Shown here in pieces: positions 17,693 to 25,735 of a DNA stretch of 64,000 nt (the stretch's first letter is position 1; each line of letters opens with the position of its first letter). The translations under genes were made by a program, and so were the position numbers. The notes below the pieces were generated by a model that was not told the DNA's origin, did no database searches, and saw nothing but the letters and a program-made list of their open reading frames with translations. This stretch comes from Actinomadura citrea (GTDB lineage: Bacteria > Actinomycetota > Actinomycetes > Streptosporangiales > Streptosporangiaceae), in contig NZ_JACCBT010000001.1 in assembly GCF_013409045.1 (NCBI RefSeq), positions 3,410,001 to 3,474,000 of the forward strand. The letters are read 5' to 3'.

Positions 17693-18106
17693 TCAGTGGC
17701 GCTGGAAGCCTTCCTTGGTGCGGAGGCCGTAGCCGAAGGCGCGGTCGACGGAGATGTGGGCCATCCAGCCGCACAGGCCCGCGAACAGCGGAGCCCAGGT
17801 CACAGGGGTGACCGTGTAGACCACCATCAGCGCGAACGGCACCAGGGCCCGGTGCGCGGCGTTGTAGTACGGCACGGCGCGCGGCGAGAGCCGGCCGCGC
17901 TCGGTGGTGGCGGCGTCCCGCAGCCCGGCGAGGAAGGTCAGGTCGGGGGCGATGAAGAAGGCGACCGCCAGGATCGCCGCGAGCCACCCGTGGTTGACGC
18001 CTTCGAGGACTGCGAAGGCCGTCCAGAAGAGCGCGCCGGCGGACCACGCGGCGCGGCGGACGGTGCGGATGCCGGAGACCTTGCCCCGGGTGGCGGCTGC
18101 GCTCAC
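17693..18106 (-). CDS. DUF4260 family small integral membrane protein
   Basis: A 137-residue polytopic membrane protein with about four hydrophobic segments. The motifs APDLTFLAGL, YYNAAHRALVP and the C-terminal WMAHISVDRAFGYGLRTKEGF match what I know of DUF4260, a family of unknown biochemical role often paired with TetR/MarR regulators. The GTG start at 18106 is preceded by GGAAGGG. A consensus-like promoter with two palindromes lies upstream, so the gene is probably kept off by a repressor. The adjacent MarR gene is divergent, but its own operator-like sites have a different sequence, so another regulator may be responsible. Confidence 0.78.
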   Translation of the reverse strand: MSAAATRGKVSGIRTVRRAAWSAGALFWTAFAVLEGVNHGWLAAILAVAFFIAPDLTFLAGLRDAATTERGRLSPRAVPYYNAAHRALVPFALMVVYTVTPVTWAPLFAGLCGWMAHISVDRAFGYGLRTKEGFQRH

Positions 18107-18125
18107 GATGACGGCCCTTCCGAAC

Positions 18126-18174
18126 GTTGGCTAACGACGTTAGCCAACTTAAAGCTAAGAGCCTTAGCTGTCAA
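18126..18174 (-). promoter_or_regulatory. Promoter with two palindromic operators upstream of the DUF4260 gene
   Basis: Reading the minus strand, TTGACA (18174-18169) and TAAGTT (18151-18146) are separated by 17 bp, a good sigma-70-type pair. A perfect palindrome with 11-bp arms around one central base (18126-18148, left arm GTTGGCTAACG) covers the -10 and start region. A second palindrome with 7-bp arms AGCTAAG/CTTAGCT and a 3-bp centre (18153-18169) fills the spacer. This geometry is that of a repressor-blocked promoter. Confidence 0.7.
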
Positions 18175-18230
18175 GCTATCGTCTGACGGTCGCGTGGGGG
18201 CCGACGGGGCGCGCGGGGTGGCGGCGCGGT

Positions 18231-18247
18231 AGTTCGTCGCGCGAACT
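18231..18247. promoter_or_regulatory. MarR operator, site 1 (autoregulatory)
   Basis: A perfect inverted repeat AGTTCG-N5-CGAACT, 20 bp upstream of the marR-type start codon. The same arms and the same 5-bp spacer recur twice in front of the LLM oxidoreductase gene just downstream of marR, so I read this as the autoregulatory site of the MarR protein. Confidence 0.65.
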
Positions 18248-18266
18248 GCCGGGATACCCTGGTCGC

Positions 18267-18743
18267 GTGGGCAAAGAAGACGAGGGCCGGATCGGTGTCG
18301 TGGCGGCGCTGGTGCGAGGCGCGTTTCTCGTGAACGCCGTTTATGGCGAGTCGGCGCGGGAGTACGGCATCACGTCGCAGCAGGGGCAATTGCTGTGCGT
18401 GCTGATGGCGCGGCCGCTGGGGATGGGAGAACTGGGCGCGACGCTGGGGCTGGCCAAGTCGAGCCTCACCGGCCTGGTGGACCGCACCGAGCGCAACGGC
18501 CTGGTCCGGCGCGAGCCCGACCCGCGGGACCTGCGCGCGGTGAGGGTCGCCCTGACCCCCGAGGGGAGCCGGCTCGTCGAGGACTTCTACGCCGAGACCT
18601 GCCGGCGGATCGACCGGCTGCCGAAGGGGCTCAGTGACGCCGAGCGCGGCGCCCTCGCCGATCTGCTCGGCCGCGTCGTGCTGGACAACCAGGTCCCGGT
18701 GGTGTTCGCCGAACCCGACGATGGGGCGGCCCGCAGGCGCTGA
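18267..18743 (+). CDS. MarR family transcriptional regulator
   Basis: Dimeric winged-helix repressor, 158 residues. The DNA-binding core reads QGQLLCVLMARPLGMGELGATLGLAKSSLTGLVDRTERNGLVRREPDPRDLRAVRVALT, with the recognition helix in the LAKSSLTGLVDR part and the wing in DPRDLRAV (~residues 48-110); flanking helices form the dimer interface. The GTG start lies 20 bp after a perfect AGTTCG-N5-CGAACT repeat. The matching repeats before the next gene make the LLM oxidoreductase its likely target, and a small toxic or redox-active compound its likely ligand (inference from family). Confidence 0.92.
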   Translation: MGKEDEGRIGVVAALVRGAFLVNAVYGESAREYGITSQQGQLLCVLMARPLGMGELGATLGLAKSSLTGLVDRTERNGLVRREPDPRDLRAVRVALTPEGSRLVEDFYAETCRRIDRLPKGLSDAERGALADLLGRVVLDNQVPVVFAEPDDGAARRR

Positions 18744-18765
18744 GGCCTTCCGCCGGAAGGATTGC

Positions 18766-18804
18766 AGTTCGCGCTACGAACTAATATGGTTCGTGATACG
18801 AACT
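18766..18804 (+). promoter_or_regulatory. MarR operators, sites 2 and 3, flanking a -10 element of the LLM gene
   Basis: Site 2 (18766-18782) is a perfect AGTTCG-N5-CGAACT. Site 3 (18788-18804) has one arm mismatch (GGTTCG-N5-CGAACT). Their centres are 22 bp apart, about two helical turns, and a TATAAT-like TAATAT (18782-18787) lies between them. Two dimers on one face of the helix would cover the promoter of the downstream oxidoreductase gene. Confidence 0.65.
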
Positions 18805-18829
18805 GTAACTCTGTAGTGCGGAGCGCGGA

Positions 18830-19807
18830 ATGATGAGTACTTCGATTGCGGCCGGCGGCGAGGGCCTGCCCCTGTTCGGGTTCGGCGCGCACTCCGGCGT
18901 CGAGGACGTGGCCGGCCTGCTGCGCATGGCCCAGCAGGCCGACCGTGACGGCCTGGACCACTTCTCCCTGTCGGACCACCCCTACCTCGGTGAACGCCTG
19001 GACGCCTACGCCGCCATCGGTTTCGTCCTCGGCCGCACCGAGCGCATCGCGGGCTTCGCCAACGTCACGAACCTGCCGACCCGGCCGGCTCCCATGCTCG
19101 CGCGGACGGTGACGTCGCTGTCGGCGCTCTCCGGCGGCCGCGTCGTGCTCGGCATGGGCGCGGGCGGGCTGTGGGATCGGATCTCCGACATGGGCGTGCC
19201 GCGGCTGTCGCCGGGTGCGGCGGTGGACGCCTTCGAAGAGGCGATCGTCCTGGTCAGGAAGCTGGCCGGCGGCGGCCCGCCCGTCACCCACCATGGCCGC
19301 CACTACCGGGTGGAGGAGATCGAGCCGGCTCCCGTGGCCGCGCCGCCCGTATGGACCGGGTCGGTCGGCCCGAGGTCCCTCGCCGCGACCGGCCGGGTGG
19401 CCGACGGCTGGATCCCCGGCCACGCCGCGGACTGGCTCAGCGAGCGCTACCGGACGTCGCGGCCGGTGATCGACGAGGCCGCCGCGGCTGTGGGCCGCGA
19501 CCCGCGCGAGATACGCACGATCTTCAATCTGCCCGGACGCGTGACCGACCGGCCGCTGCCCGCCACGCGCGACCGCGACGGACGCTGGATCGGAGGCTCC
19601 CCCGAGCAGTGGGCCGAGGAGCTGACCGGAGCGGTCCTGGAGCACGGCGCGTCCGGGTTCACCCTCTTCTCGCCCAGCGGCGGGACGCAGGACCTCGCCT
19701 CCGTCACCCGCTGGGGGCAGGAGATCGCCCCCGCCGTCCGCGAAGCGGTCGCGAAGGAGAACGGCCCCTCGCCGAAGGCGCGGCGCTCGGGGCCCGTCCG
19801 CCGCTAG
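18830..19807 (+). CDS. LLM class flavin-dependent oxidoreductase (luciferase-like)
   Basis: A 325-residue TIM-barrel protein of the bacterial luciferase-like superfamily, which uses FMN or F420. Visible features are the SLSDHPYLG segment near the N-terminus, the ALSGGRVVLGMGAGG strand-loop (~97-112), VWTGSVGPRSLAATGRVADGWIPG (~173-196) and a C-terminal QEIAPAVRE. Two start codons are adjacent (18830 and 18833). It lies under two operator sites matching the one before the neighbouring marR gene, so it is probably induced when the repressor binds a ligand. The substrate is unknown; detoxification of that ligand would be the simple reading. Confidence 0.85.
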   Translation: MMSTSIAAGGEGLPLFGFGAHSGVEDVAGLLRMAQQADRDGLDHFSLSDHPYLGERLDAYAAIGFVLGRTERIAGFANVTNLPTRPAPMLARTVTSLSALSGGRVVLGMGAGGLWDRISDMGVPRLSPGAAVDAFEEAIVLVRKLAGGGPPVTHHGRHYRVEEIEPAPVAAPPVWTGSVGPRSLAATGRVADGWIPGHAADWLSERYRTSRPVIDEAAAAVGRDPREIRTIFNLPGRVTDRPLPATRDRDGRWIGGSPEQWAEELTGAVLEHGASGFTLFSPSGGTQDLASVTRWGQEIAPAVREAVAKENGPSPKARRSGPVRR

Positions 19808-19816
19808 CATGATCGA

Positions 19817-20842
19817 ATGTCGCAGACGGTGGGGATCGCGCAGTTCGTCCGGCAGTCGAGTGACCTGGGCGAATGCCGGGCCGGAACCGACCTGATCGGC
19901 CGGGACGAGGTGCAGGCGTTCCTCGGGTCCATCACCGACGTCGACGCCGCCATGGCGGAACTGGCCGCCTCGCTCGGGGCCGGCGACGTCTTCCGCGCGG
20001 GGATGATGGCCTTCGTGTGCGGGGTGCTCGTCGAGCGGGGCGGCTCGGTGACGGTCCCGGTCGACGCGGTCATGGAGATGACCGAGCGCTACCTGGGCCT
20101 GGCGAAGGAGTTCGTGGTGCAGGGCGGGGTGAGCGCGCAGGACGAGCTGTTCCGGGTGTCTCCCGACCTCGTCCGCGCCCACCACACCCTGCCCTTCGTC
20201 CTCCTTGCGGCCATGACGATGCTCAGCCGCGACGAGGGCGCGCGGCGGCGTCTGCGCGCCCGGCCCCACGTAGCGCCGCTGGTGGACGAACTGGAAGAGC
20301 ACTACGAGACCCTCTACTACGTCCGCGAGGTGCTCGCCCTTCTGGACGGCCGGGAGATCCTGCTGCTCGACCCGCGCGGCCGGCGCGGCTTCGTCGTCGG
20401 CCTGACCGGCGTCCAGGACCGGATGTACCACTTCTTCGCGCTCGCCCAGGACGCTCTCGAACGCCATGCGGGCCCCGGCTACCTCGGAGCCGAGCCGACC
20501 GACCCCGCGCTCGTGCGGTACGCGCGGAACCAGGGCCTGACCCCGCAGGAACACCAGGAGGCGCAAGAGCTGATCGAGCACCAGCGGATCGGGTTCCACT
20601 ACCCGGGCGCCGGCGGGGCGCCGGCGATGTTCTTCCCCGGTTCCGCACCCTTCGAAGCGGTCCCCGTGGTCGGGGGCCTTCCCACCCTGTTCCTGGACGA
20701 GAGATCGATCCACGCCCAGTGGTCCCCGACGAACATGTACCCGGTCCTGCACGAGGCGCTGGAATCAAGGGTCAGCCTTCGCGAGCTGCCTCGTGAGGAT
20801 GTGGAAGCCCGGCTCGCCGCCTTCGTGACGTCCTCCGGCTGA
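19817..20842 (+). CDS. Hypothetical protein, 341 residues, no recognised family
   Basis: I do not recognise this protein. It starts 9 bp after the LLM oxidoreductase gene, so it may be co-transcribed. It is soluble-looking with no signal peptide or membrane helix. The N-terminal two thirds appear helical (for example VDAVMEMTERYLGLAKEFVV and LVDELEEHYETLYYVREVLALLDG). The C-terminal third carries GFHYPGAGGAPAMFFPGSAPFEAVPVVGGLPTLFLDER, which looks beta-rich. Codon usage resembles its neighbours. No catalytic motif stood out. Confidence 0.7.
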   Translation: MSQTVGIAQFVRQSSDLGECRAGTDLIGRDEVQAFLGSITDVDAAMAELAASLGAGDVFRAGMMAFVCGVLVERGGSVTVPVDAVMEMTERYLGLAKEFVVQGGVSAQDELFRVSPDLVRAHHTLPFVLLAAMTMLSRDEGARRRLRARPHVAPLVDELEEHYETLYYVREVLALLDGREILLLDPRGRRGFVVGLTGVQDRMYHFFALAQDALERHAGPGYLGAEPTDPALVRYARNQGLTPQEHQEAQELIEHQRIGFHYPGAGGAPAMFFPGSAPFEAVPVVGGLPTLFLDERSIHAQWSPTNMYPVLHEALESRVSLRELPREDVEARLAAFVTSSG

Positions 20843-20855
20843 GCCGGACCGCGGC

Positions 20856-21608
20856 TCAGGGCCTGCCGGATTCGCGGAGACGCGCGTAGATGTCACCCGA
20901 CCGCCCGCGCGGGCGGATCCTCTCCAGCCGCCGCCGCAGCTCGGCCGCATCGAGCCAGCGGGGGCTGGCCAGCCGCATCGTCTCGATGGGGGAGTAGTTG
21001 TAGACGTAGTCGCCCAGCCGGTCCACGAGGTCCAACGCCTCCAGGGAGGCGTCGTGCGCGGACGGCACGTACTCGAACGACAGGGCGGGCAGCGGCCGGG
21101 ACAGCCCCGCCAGCACGTCCGCCTCGAAGCCCTCGACGTCGATCTTGCAGAAGGCCGGCACGCCGTGGACGGCGATGAGCTCGTCCAGCGTGGTCACGTC
21201 GACGCCGATCGAGCGGTCCCAGCGGACGCGGGCGAAGCCGCGGTCCGTCGTCACCGCCTTGATCCAGCCGGGCGACATCGAGGACACCGTCGGCGTCGCG
21301 GTGGACAGGGCCAGGTGCGCCCGTCCGGGCTCGGCGCCGGCGGCGCCCGGCACGAGGACGACGCCGCGGTCGCGGCCGAAGAACAGGCGCAGGACGCGCA
21401 GGCAGTCGGGCTGCGGCTCCACCGCGACGACGCGCGCTCCGAGCCCCCGCCACACCCGCACCCGGCCGCCCACGTGCGCGCCGATGTCGAACGCGATGTC
21501 GTCGGGCCCGAGGAACTCTCCGTAGAGGCGCGACGCGCGCCGGTGCCTGCCCGGAATTCCGTGGTACATGACCAGTGAGCGAGCGATCCCGTAGGCGCGC
21601 AGCAGCAT
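20856..21608 (-). CDS. FkbM family methyltransferase
   Basis: SAM-dependent methyltransferase of the FkbM type, 250 residues, within the family range. Motif I reads AFDIGAHVGGRVRVWRGLGARVVAVEPQP (~39-67). The family segment CKIDVEGFEADVLAGL (~151-166) and the GVDVTTLDEL stretch before it are also clear. FkbM proteins O-methylate sugars, polyketides or cell-surface glycans. No biosynthetic cluster lies nearby, so the acceptor is unknown. It converges on the hypothetical gene to its left with a 13-bp gap and has about 100 bp of non-coding DNA upstream. Confidence 0.88.
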   Translation of the reverse strand: MLLRAYGIARSLVMYHGIPGRHRRASRLYGEFLGPDDIAFDIGAHVGGRVRVWRGLGARVVAVEPQPDCLRVLRLFFGRDRGVVLVPGAAGAEPGRAHLALSTATPTVSSMSPGWIKAVTTDRGFARVRWDRSIGVDVTTLDELIAVHGVPAFCKIDVEGFEADVLAGLSRPLPALSFEYVPSAHDASLEALDLVDRLGDYVYNYSPIETMRLASPRWLDAAELRRRLERIRPRGRSGDIYARLRESGRP

Positions 21609-21708
21609 CCGCCGACCTTACCGCGCCGGGCTCCGCCACCGGCGGGAACCCGGCGTTGCGCGGAGAGGCGCGCCCGGCGGCATCGGGGGCCGCCGGGCGC
21701 GGTGCGCG

Positions 21709-22857
21709 TCAGGACGGCGGGAGGCCGAGGGCGCGGGCGATCAGCATGCGCTGCACCTCCGAGGTGCCCTCGCCCACTTCCAGGATCTTCGCGTCGCGGT
21801 AGAATCGGCCGACGGCGTACTCGTTCATGAAGCCGTAACCGCCGAAGACCTGCGTGGCGTCGCGGGCGTTGTCCATGGCGGCGTTGGAGGCCACCAGCTT
21901 GGCGATGGCGGCCTCCTTCTTGAACGGCTCGCCCGCCAGCATCCTCGCGGCCGCCGCGTAGTAGGCGAGCCGGGCGGTGTGCGCCCGGGTCTCCATGTCG
22001 GCGACCTTGAACTGGATCGCCTGGTAGCGGCCGATCTCCTTGCCGAACGCCTCCCGCTCGCGGACGTAGCGCAGGCACTCGTCCACGCAGCCCTGGGCGA
22101 GGCCGACCGACACCGCGGCGATCGCGATGCGCCCCTCGTCCAGGATCCGCAGGAACTGGGCGTACCCCCGGCCCCGCTCGCCGACGAGGTTCTCGGCCGG
22201 GACGCGGACGTCGTCGAACGACAGCTCCCGCGTGTCGGACGCCGCCCAGCCGACCTTGGAGTACTTGCGCCCGACCGTGAAGCCCGGGGTCCCGTTCGGG
22301 ACGAGGATCGTGGAGATCTCGCCGTCGCCGGTGAACGCGGTCACGGTCACGAACGCGGTGATGTCGGTGCCGGAGTTGGTGATGAACGCCTTGGACCCGT
22401 TGATCACCCAGGAGTCGCCGTCCAGCCGGGCGGTGGTGCGCATGCCGCCGGGGATGTCCGACCCGCCGCCCGGCTCGGTCAGCCCGAAGCCGGCCAGCCG
22501 CTCGCCGGAGGTGAGCGGCGGCAGCCACCGCTCCTTCTGCTCCGCGGACCCGAACCGGTAGATCGGCATCGCGCCCAGCGACACCCCGGCCTCCAGGGTG
22601 ATCGCGACGGACGAGTCGACGCGCGCCAGCTCCTCCAGGGCGAGGCAGAGCGTGAAGTAGTCGCCGCCCATGCCGCCGTGCTCCTCCGGGAAGGGGAGCC
22701 CGAACAGCCCCATCTTCCCCATCGCGGCGACGATCTCGTAGGGGAACTCGCCGCGCTCGTACAGGTCCCCGATCACCGGGGCGACGTTCTCGCGGGCGAA
22801 CTGCTCGACCGTGCGCCGTAGTTCCTCCTGCTCCTCGCCGAGCGTGAAGTCGATCAT
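21709..22857 (-). CDS. Acyl-CoA dehydrogenase
   Basis: FAD enzyme that introduces the alpha-beta double bond in an acyl-CoA, 382 residues. It has FGLTEPGGGSD (FAD/substrate loop), the QVFGGYGFMNEY segment and the C-terminal GEGTSEVQRMLIARALG. The catalytic base of the MCAD type is present as Glu in GEGT. Isovaleryl-CoA dehydrogenases carry Gly or Ala there and a Glu elsewhere, which this protein lacks. So despite lying last in a leucine-degradation-like operon it may act on another short branched acyl-CoA. The start is 3 bp after the HMG-CoA lyase gene. Confidence 0.88.
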   Translation of the reverse strand: MIDFTLGEEQEELRRTVEQFARENVAPVIGDLYERGEFPYEIVAAMGKMGLFGLPFPEEHGGMGGDYFTLCLALEELARVDSSVAITLEAGVSLGAMPIYRFGSAEQKERWLPPLTSGERLAGFGLTEPGGGSDIPGGMRTTARLDGDSWVINGSKAFITNSGTDITAFVTVTAFTGDGEISTILVPNGTPGFTVGRKYSKVGWAASDTRELSFDDVRVPAENLVGERGRGYAQFLRILDEGRIAIAAVSVGLAQGCVDECLRYVREREAFGKEIGRYQAIQFKVADMETRAHTARLAYYAAAARMLAGEPFKKEAAIAKLVASNAAMDNARDATQVFGGYGFMNEYAVGRFYRDAKILEVGEGTSEVQRMLIARALGLPPS

Positions 22858-22860
22858 TGG

Positions 22861-23793
22861 TTACTCCGATTCAGGTGACAGGGCTTGCACTACGCGGGAC
22901 GGGCTGGGACGGCCCAGGCGGCCCGCCATCCAGCGGCTCGTGGACACGAGCCCGGCGAGGTCGACGCCCGTCTCGACGCCGAGGCCGTTCAGCATCCAGA
23001 CGAGGTCCTCGGTGGGCAGGTTGCCGGTGGCGCTCTCGGCGTACGGGCAGCCGCCGAGGCCGCCCGCCGAGGCGTCCACGACGGTGACGCCCGCGCGGAG
23101 CGCGGCGAGGGTGTTGGCCAGCGCCTGCCCGTAGGTGTCGTGGAAGTGGACGGCGAGCCGGTCGGTGCCGACGCCCGCCTCGGTCAGCGCCTCGATGAGC
23201 GCGGTGACCTGGCCGGGCGTGCCGACGCCGATGGTGTCGCCGAGGCTGAGCTGGGAGCAGCCCATGTCCATCATGCGGGACGCGACGGACACGACCTGCT
23301 CCACGGGGACGTCGCCCTCCCACGGGTCGCCGCACACCATCGACACGTAGGCGCGCACCCAGAGGCCCTCGGCGCGCGCCCGTTCCACGACCGGGGCGAA
23401 CATCGCGAGGGACTCGTCCACGGTGCGGTTCAGGTTGCGGCGGGCGAAGGTCTCGGTGGCACTGCCGAAGATCGCGATCTCGGTGACGCCGTTGGCGAGC
23501 GCCCGGTCCAGGCCCCGCTCGTTCGGCACGAGGACGGGGTACCGCAGCCTGGGGGAGCGCGGCAGGATGTCGAGCAACTGCTCGGCGTCCGCCAGTTGCG
23601 GCACCCACTTGGGGTGGACGAAGCTGGTCGTCTCGATCGTGCGCAGCCCCGCGTCCGCCAGCCGGGTCACGAACTCCGCCTTGACCTCGGCGGGGACGAT
23701 CGCCTTCTCGTTCTGCAGCCCGTCCCGCGGCCCGACCTCGTAGATCGTGACCCGCTCGGGAAGGCCGGAGAGGGGAACCACCGGCACCGTCAT
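22861..23793 (-). CDS. mvaB: Hydroxymethylglutaryl-CoA lyase
   Basis: TIM-barrel metalloenzyme splitting HMG-CoA into acetyl-CoA and acetoacetate, the last step of leucine degradation. The 310-residue protein has [15 protein letters not shown] (metal-binding Asp), [47 protein letters not shown] (metal His pair) and the catalytic-cysteine loop [15 protein letters not shown]. The ATG at 23793 overlaps the end of the carboxylase alpha gene as ATGA. Longer upstream readings in the same frame run inside the carboxylase gene and were not accepted. Confidence 0.92.
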   Translation of the reverse strand: MTVPVVPLSGLPERVTIYEVGPRDGLQNEKAIVPAEVKAEFVTRLADAGLRTIETTSFVHPKWVPQLADAEQLLDILPRSPRLRYPVLVPNERGLDRALANGVTEIAIFGSATETFARRNLNRTVDESLAMFAPVVERARAEGLWVRAYVSMVCGDPWEGDVPVEQVVSVASRMMDMGCSQLSLGDTIGVGTPGQVTALIEALTEAGVGTDRLAVHFHDTYGQALANTLAALRAGVTVVDASAGGLGGCPYAESATGNLPTEDLVWMLNGLGVETGVDLAGLVSTSRWMAGRLGRPSPSRVVQALSPESE

Positions 23794-25727
23794 GCCTCCT
23801 CGATCACGGCCAGCACCGCGTCCAGGGCGACCTGCGCGCCCGCGCGGACCGGCAGCTTCGCCACGACGCCGGCGAGCGGCGCCGTGACCGTGTGCTCCAT
23901 CTTCATCGCCTCGACGACCACGAGCGGCTGCCCGGCCTCGACGCGGTCGCCCTCGGCCGCCTTGACCGCCAGGACCGTGCCCGGCATCGGGCTGCGCAGC
24001 ACGCCGTCGCCCGCGGCGGCGGCGTCGGCCCCGCCCTCGGCGCGGACGTGCTCGCTCAGCGCCCACGCGTGCCCGTCGCGCCCGAGCCACAGGGTGCGCC
24101 CGTCCCGGGCGCCGGCGAACGAGGTCGTCCTTCCACCGTAGGTCAGCGTGAACGGCCTGGTGAGCGAGGCGGCGACCGGCGGCTCACCGCCGACGGCGAC
24201 GCGCGCGGACCCCGCCCTGCCCTGGACGCGGACCTCGACCGGGTCGCCGCCGGACGGGGTGATGATCCACGGCGCCCAGGCGTGGGCGCCGGGCCGCCAG
24301 CCGTCCGGGACGTCCCACGGGTCGTCGCCGGACTCCAGGTCGAGCATCCGCTCCAGCGCGGCGGCGGCGAGCACCTCGGGCGGAACGGACGCGCCCGCGA
24401 CCAGCTCGTCCAGGGCGCGCTCGACCAGGCCGGTGTCCAGGTCGCCCGTCACGACCGAGGGGTGCCGCAGCAGGGCGCGCAGGAACGCGACGTTCGTCGG
24501 GACGCCGAGCAGCGTGTAGGACGCGAGCGCGCGGTCGAGCCTGTGCAGCGCCTCGGCGCGGTCGGCGCCGTGGACGATGACCTTGGCGAGCATGGGGTCG
24601 TAGGAGCCGCCGACCTCCGTTCCGACGTCCAGCCCGGAGTCGACCCGCGCGGCCTCGGGCTCGCCGAGGGCGAGCACCCGTCCGCCCGTGGGCAGGAAGC
24701 CGCGCGCCGGGTCCTCGGCGTAGACGCGGGCCTCGATGGAGTGCCCGTCGAGGCGCACCCCGTCCTGCGTGAACGGCAGCGGCTCTCCCGCGGCCACCCG
24801 GAGCTGGAGCTCGACCAGGTCGAGCCCCGTGACGAGCTCGGTGACGGGGTGCTCGACCTGGAGCCGGGTGTTCATCTCCATGAAGAAGAACTCGTCGGGG
24901 CGGTCGGCCGAGACGATGTACTCGACCGTCCCGGCCCCCACGTACCCGACGGCCTGCGCGGCGGCCACGGCGGCGGCGCCCATCCGCTCGCGCGCGGCGG
25001 CGTCCAGCAGCGGGGACGGCGCCTCCTCGACGATCTTCTGGTGCCGGCGCTGGAGGCTGCACTCGCGCTCGCCGAGGTGGACGGCGCCGCCGTGCGCGTC
25101 CGCGAAGACCTGGATCTCGATGTGCCGCGGGTTCTCGACGAACCGCTCGGCGAGCAGCGTGTCGTCGCCGAACGAGCCGCGCGCCTCCCGCCGGGCGGAG
25201 GCGATCGCCTCCGGCAGGTCCGCGGCGTCCCGGACGAGCCGCATGCCCTTCCCGCCGCCGCCCGCGGACGGCTTGAGCAGCACCGGCAGCCCGACCTCCA
25301 GGGCCGCCGCCTCCAGTTCGGCGTCGGACAGGCCGGGCTCGTCCCGCCCGGGGACCACGGGGACGCCGGCCGCCGCGACGGTCCGCTTCGCGCGGATCTT
25401 GTCGCCCATGGCGTCGATCGCCCCGGCCGGCGGTCCGATGAACACCAGCCCCGCCTCGCCGCACGCCCGCGCGAACGCCGTGTTCTCGGCGAGGAACCCG
25501 TATCCGGGGTGCACGGCCGACGCGCCGGCGTCGCGGGCGGCCGCGATGACCGCCTCGATGTCCAGGTACGACGGGATCAGCAGGGCCTCGTCCGCCTCCC
25601 GGACGTGGCGCGCCAGGGCGTCGGCCCCGGTGTGCACGGCCACGGACCGGATGCCGAGCCGCCGCAGCGTGCGGAACACGCGGACGGCGATCTCCCCGCG
25701 GTTGGCGACCAGGACGCTGTCGAACAT
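23790..25727 (-). CDS. Acyl-CoA carboxylase biotin carboxylase/biotin carrier subunit (methylcrotonyl-CoA carboxylase alpha type)
   Basis: ATP-dependent biotin carboxylase fused to its carrier, 645 residues. It starts with [26 protein letters not shown]. The ATP-grasp domain carries [11 protein letters not shown] (~164-174), the [21 protein letters not shown] and [17 protein letters not shown] segments. The C-terminal biotinyl domain has the biotinylation motif EAMKM. The overall length matches actinobacterial alpha subunits of methylcrotonyl- or acyl-CoA carboxylases. Its partner is the carboxyltransferase encoded 8 bp upstream; the following lyase makes 3-methylcrotonyl-CoA the likely substrate. 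Confidence 0.9.
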   Translation of the reverse strand: MFDSVLVANRGEIAVRVFRTLRRLGIRSVAVHTGADALARHVREADEALLIPSYLDIEAVIAAARDAGASAVHPGYGFLAENTAFARACGEAGLVFIGPPAGAIDAMGDKIRAKRTVAAAGVPVVPGRDEPGLSDAELEAAALEVGLPVLLKPSAGGGGKGMRLVRDAADLPEAIASARREARGSFGDDTLLAERFVENPRHIEIQVFADAHGGAVHLGERECSLQRRHQKIVEEAPSPLLDAAARERMGAAAVAAAQAVGYVGAGTVEYIVSADRPDEFFFMEMNTRLQVEHPVTELVTGLDLVELQLRVAAGEPLPFTQDGVRLDGHSIEARVYAEDPARGFLPTGGRVLALGEPEAARVDSGLDVGTEVGGSYDPMLAKVIVHGADRAEALHRLDRALASYTLLGVPTNVAFLRALLRHPSVVTGDLDTGLVERALDELVAGASVPPEVLAAAALERMLDLESGDDPWDVPDGWRPGAHAWAPWIITPSGGDPVEVRVQGRAGSARVAVGGEPPVAASLTRPFTLTYGGRTTSFAGARDGRTLWLGRDGHAWALSEHVRAEGGADAAAAGDGVLRSPMPGTVLAVKAAEGDRVEAGQPLVVVEAMKMEHTVTAPLAGVVAKLPVRAGAQVALDAVLAVIEEA

Positions 25728-25735
25728 CAACACCC

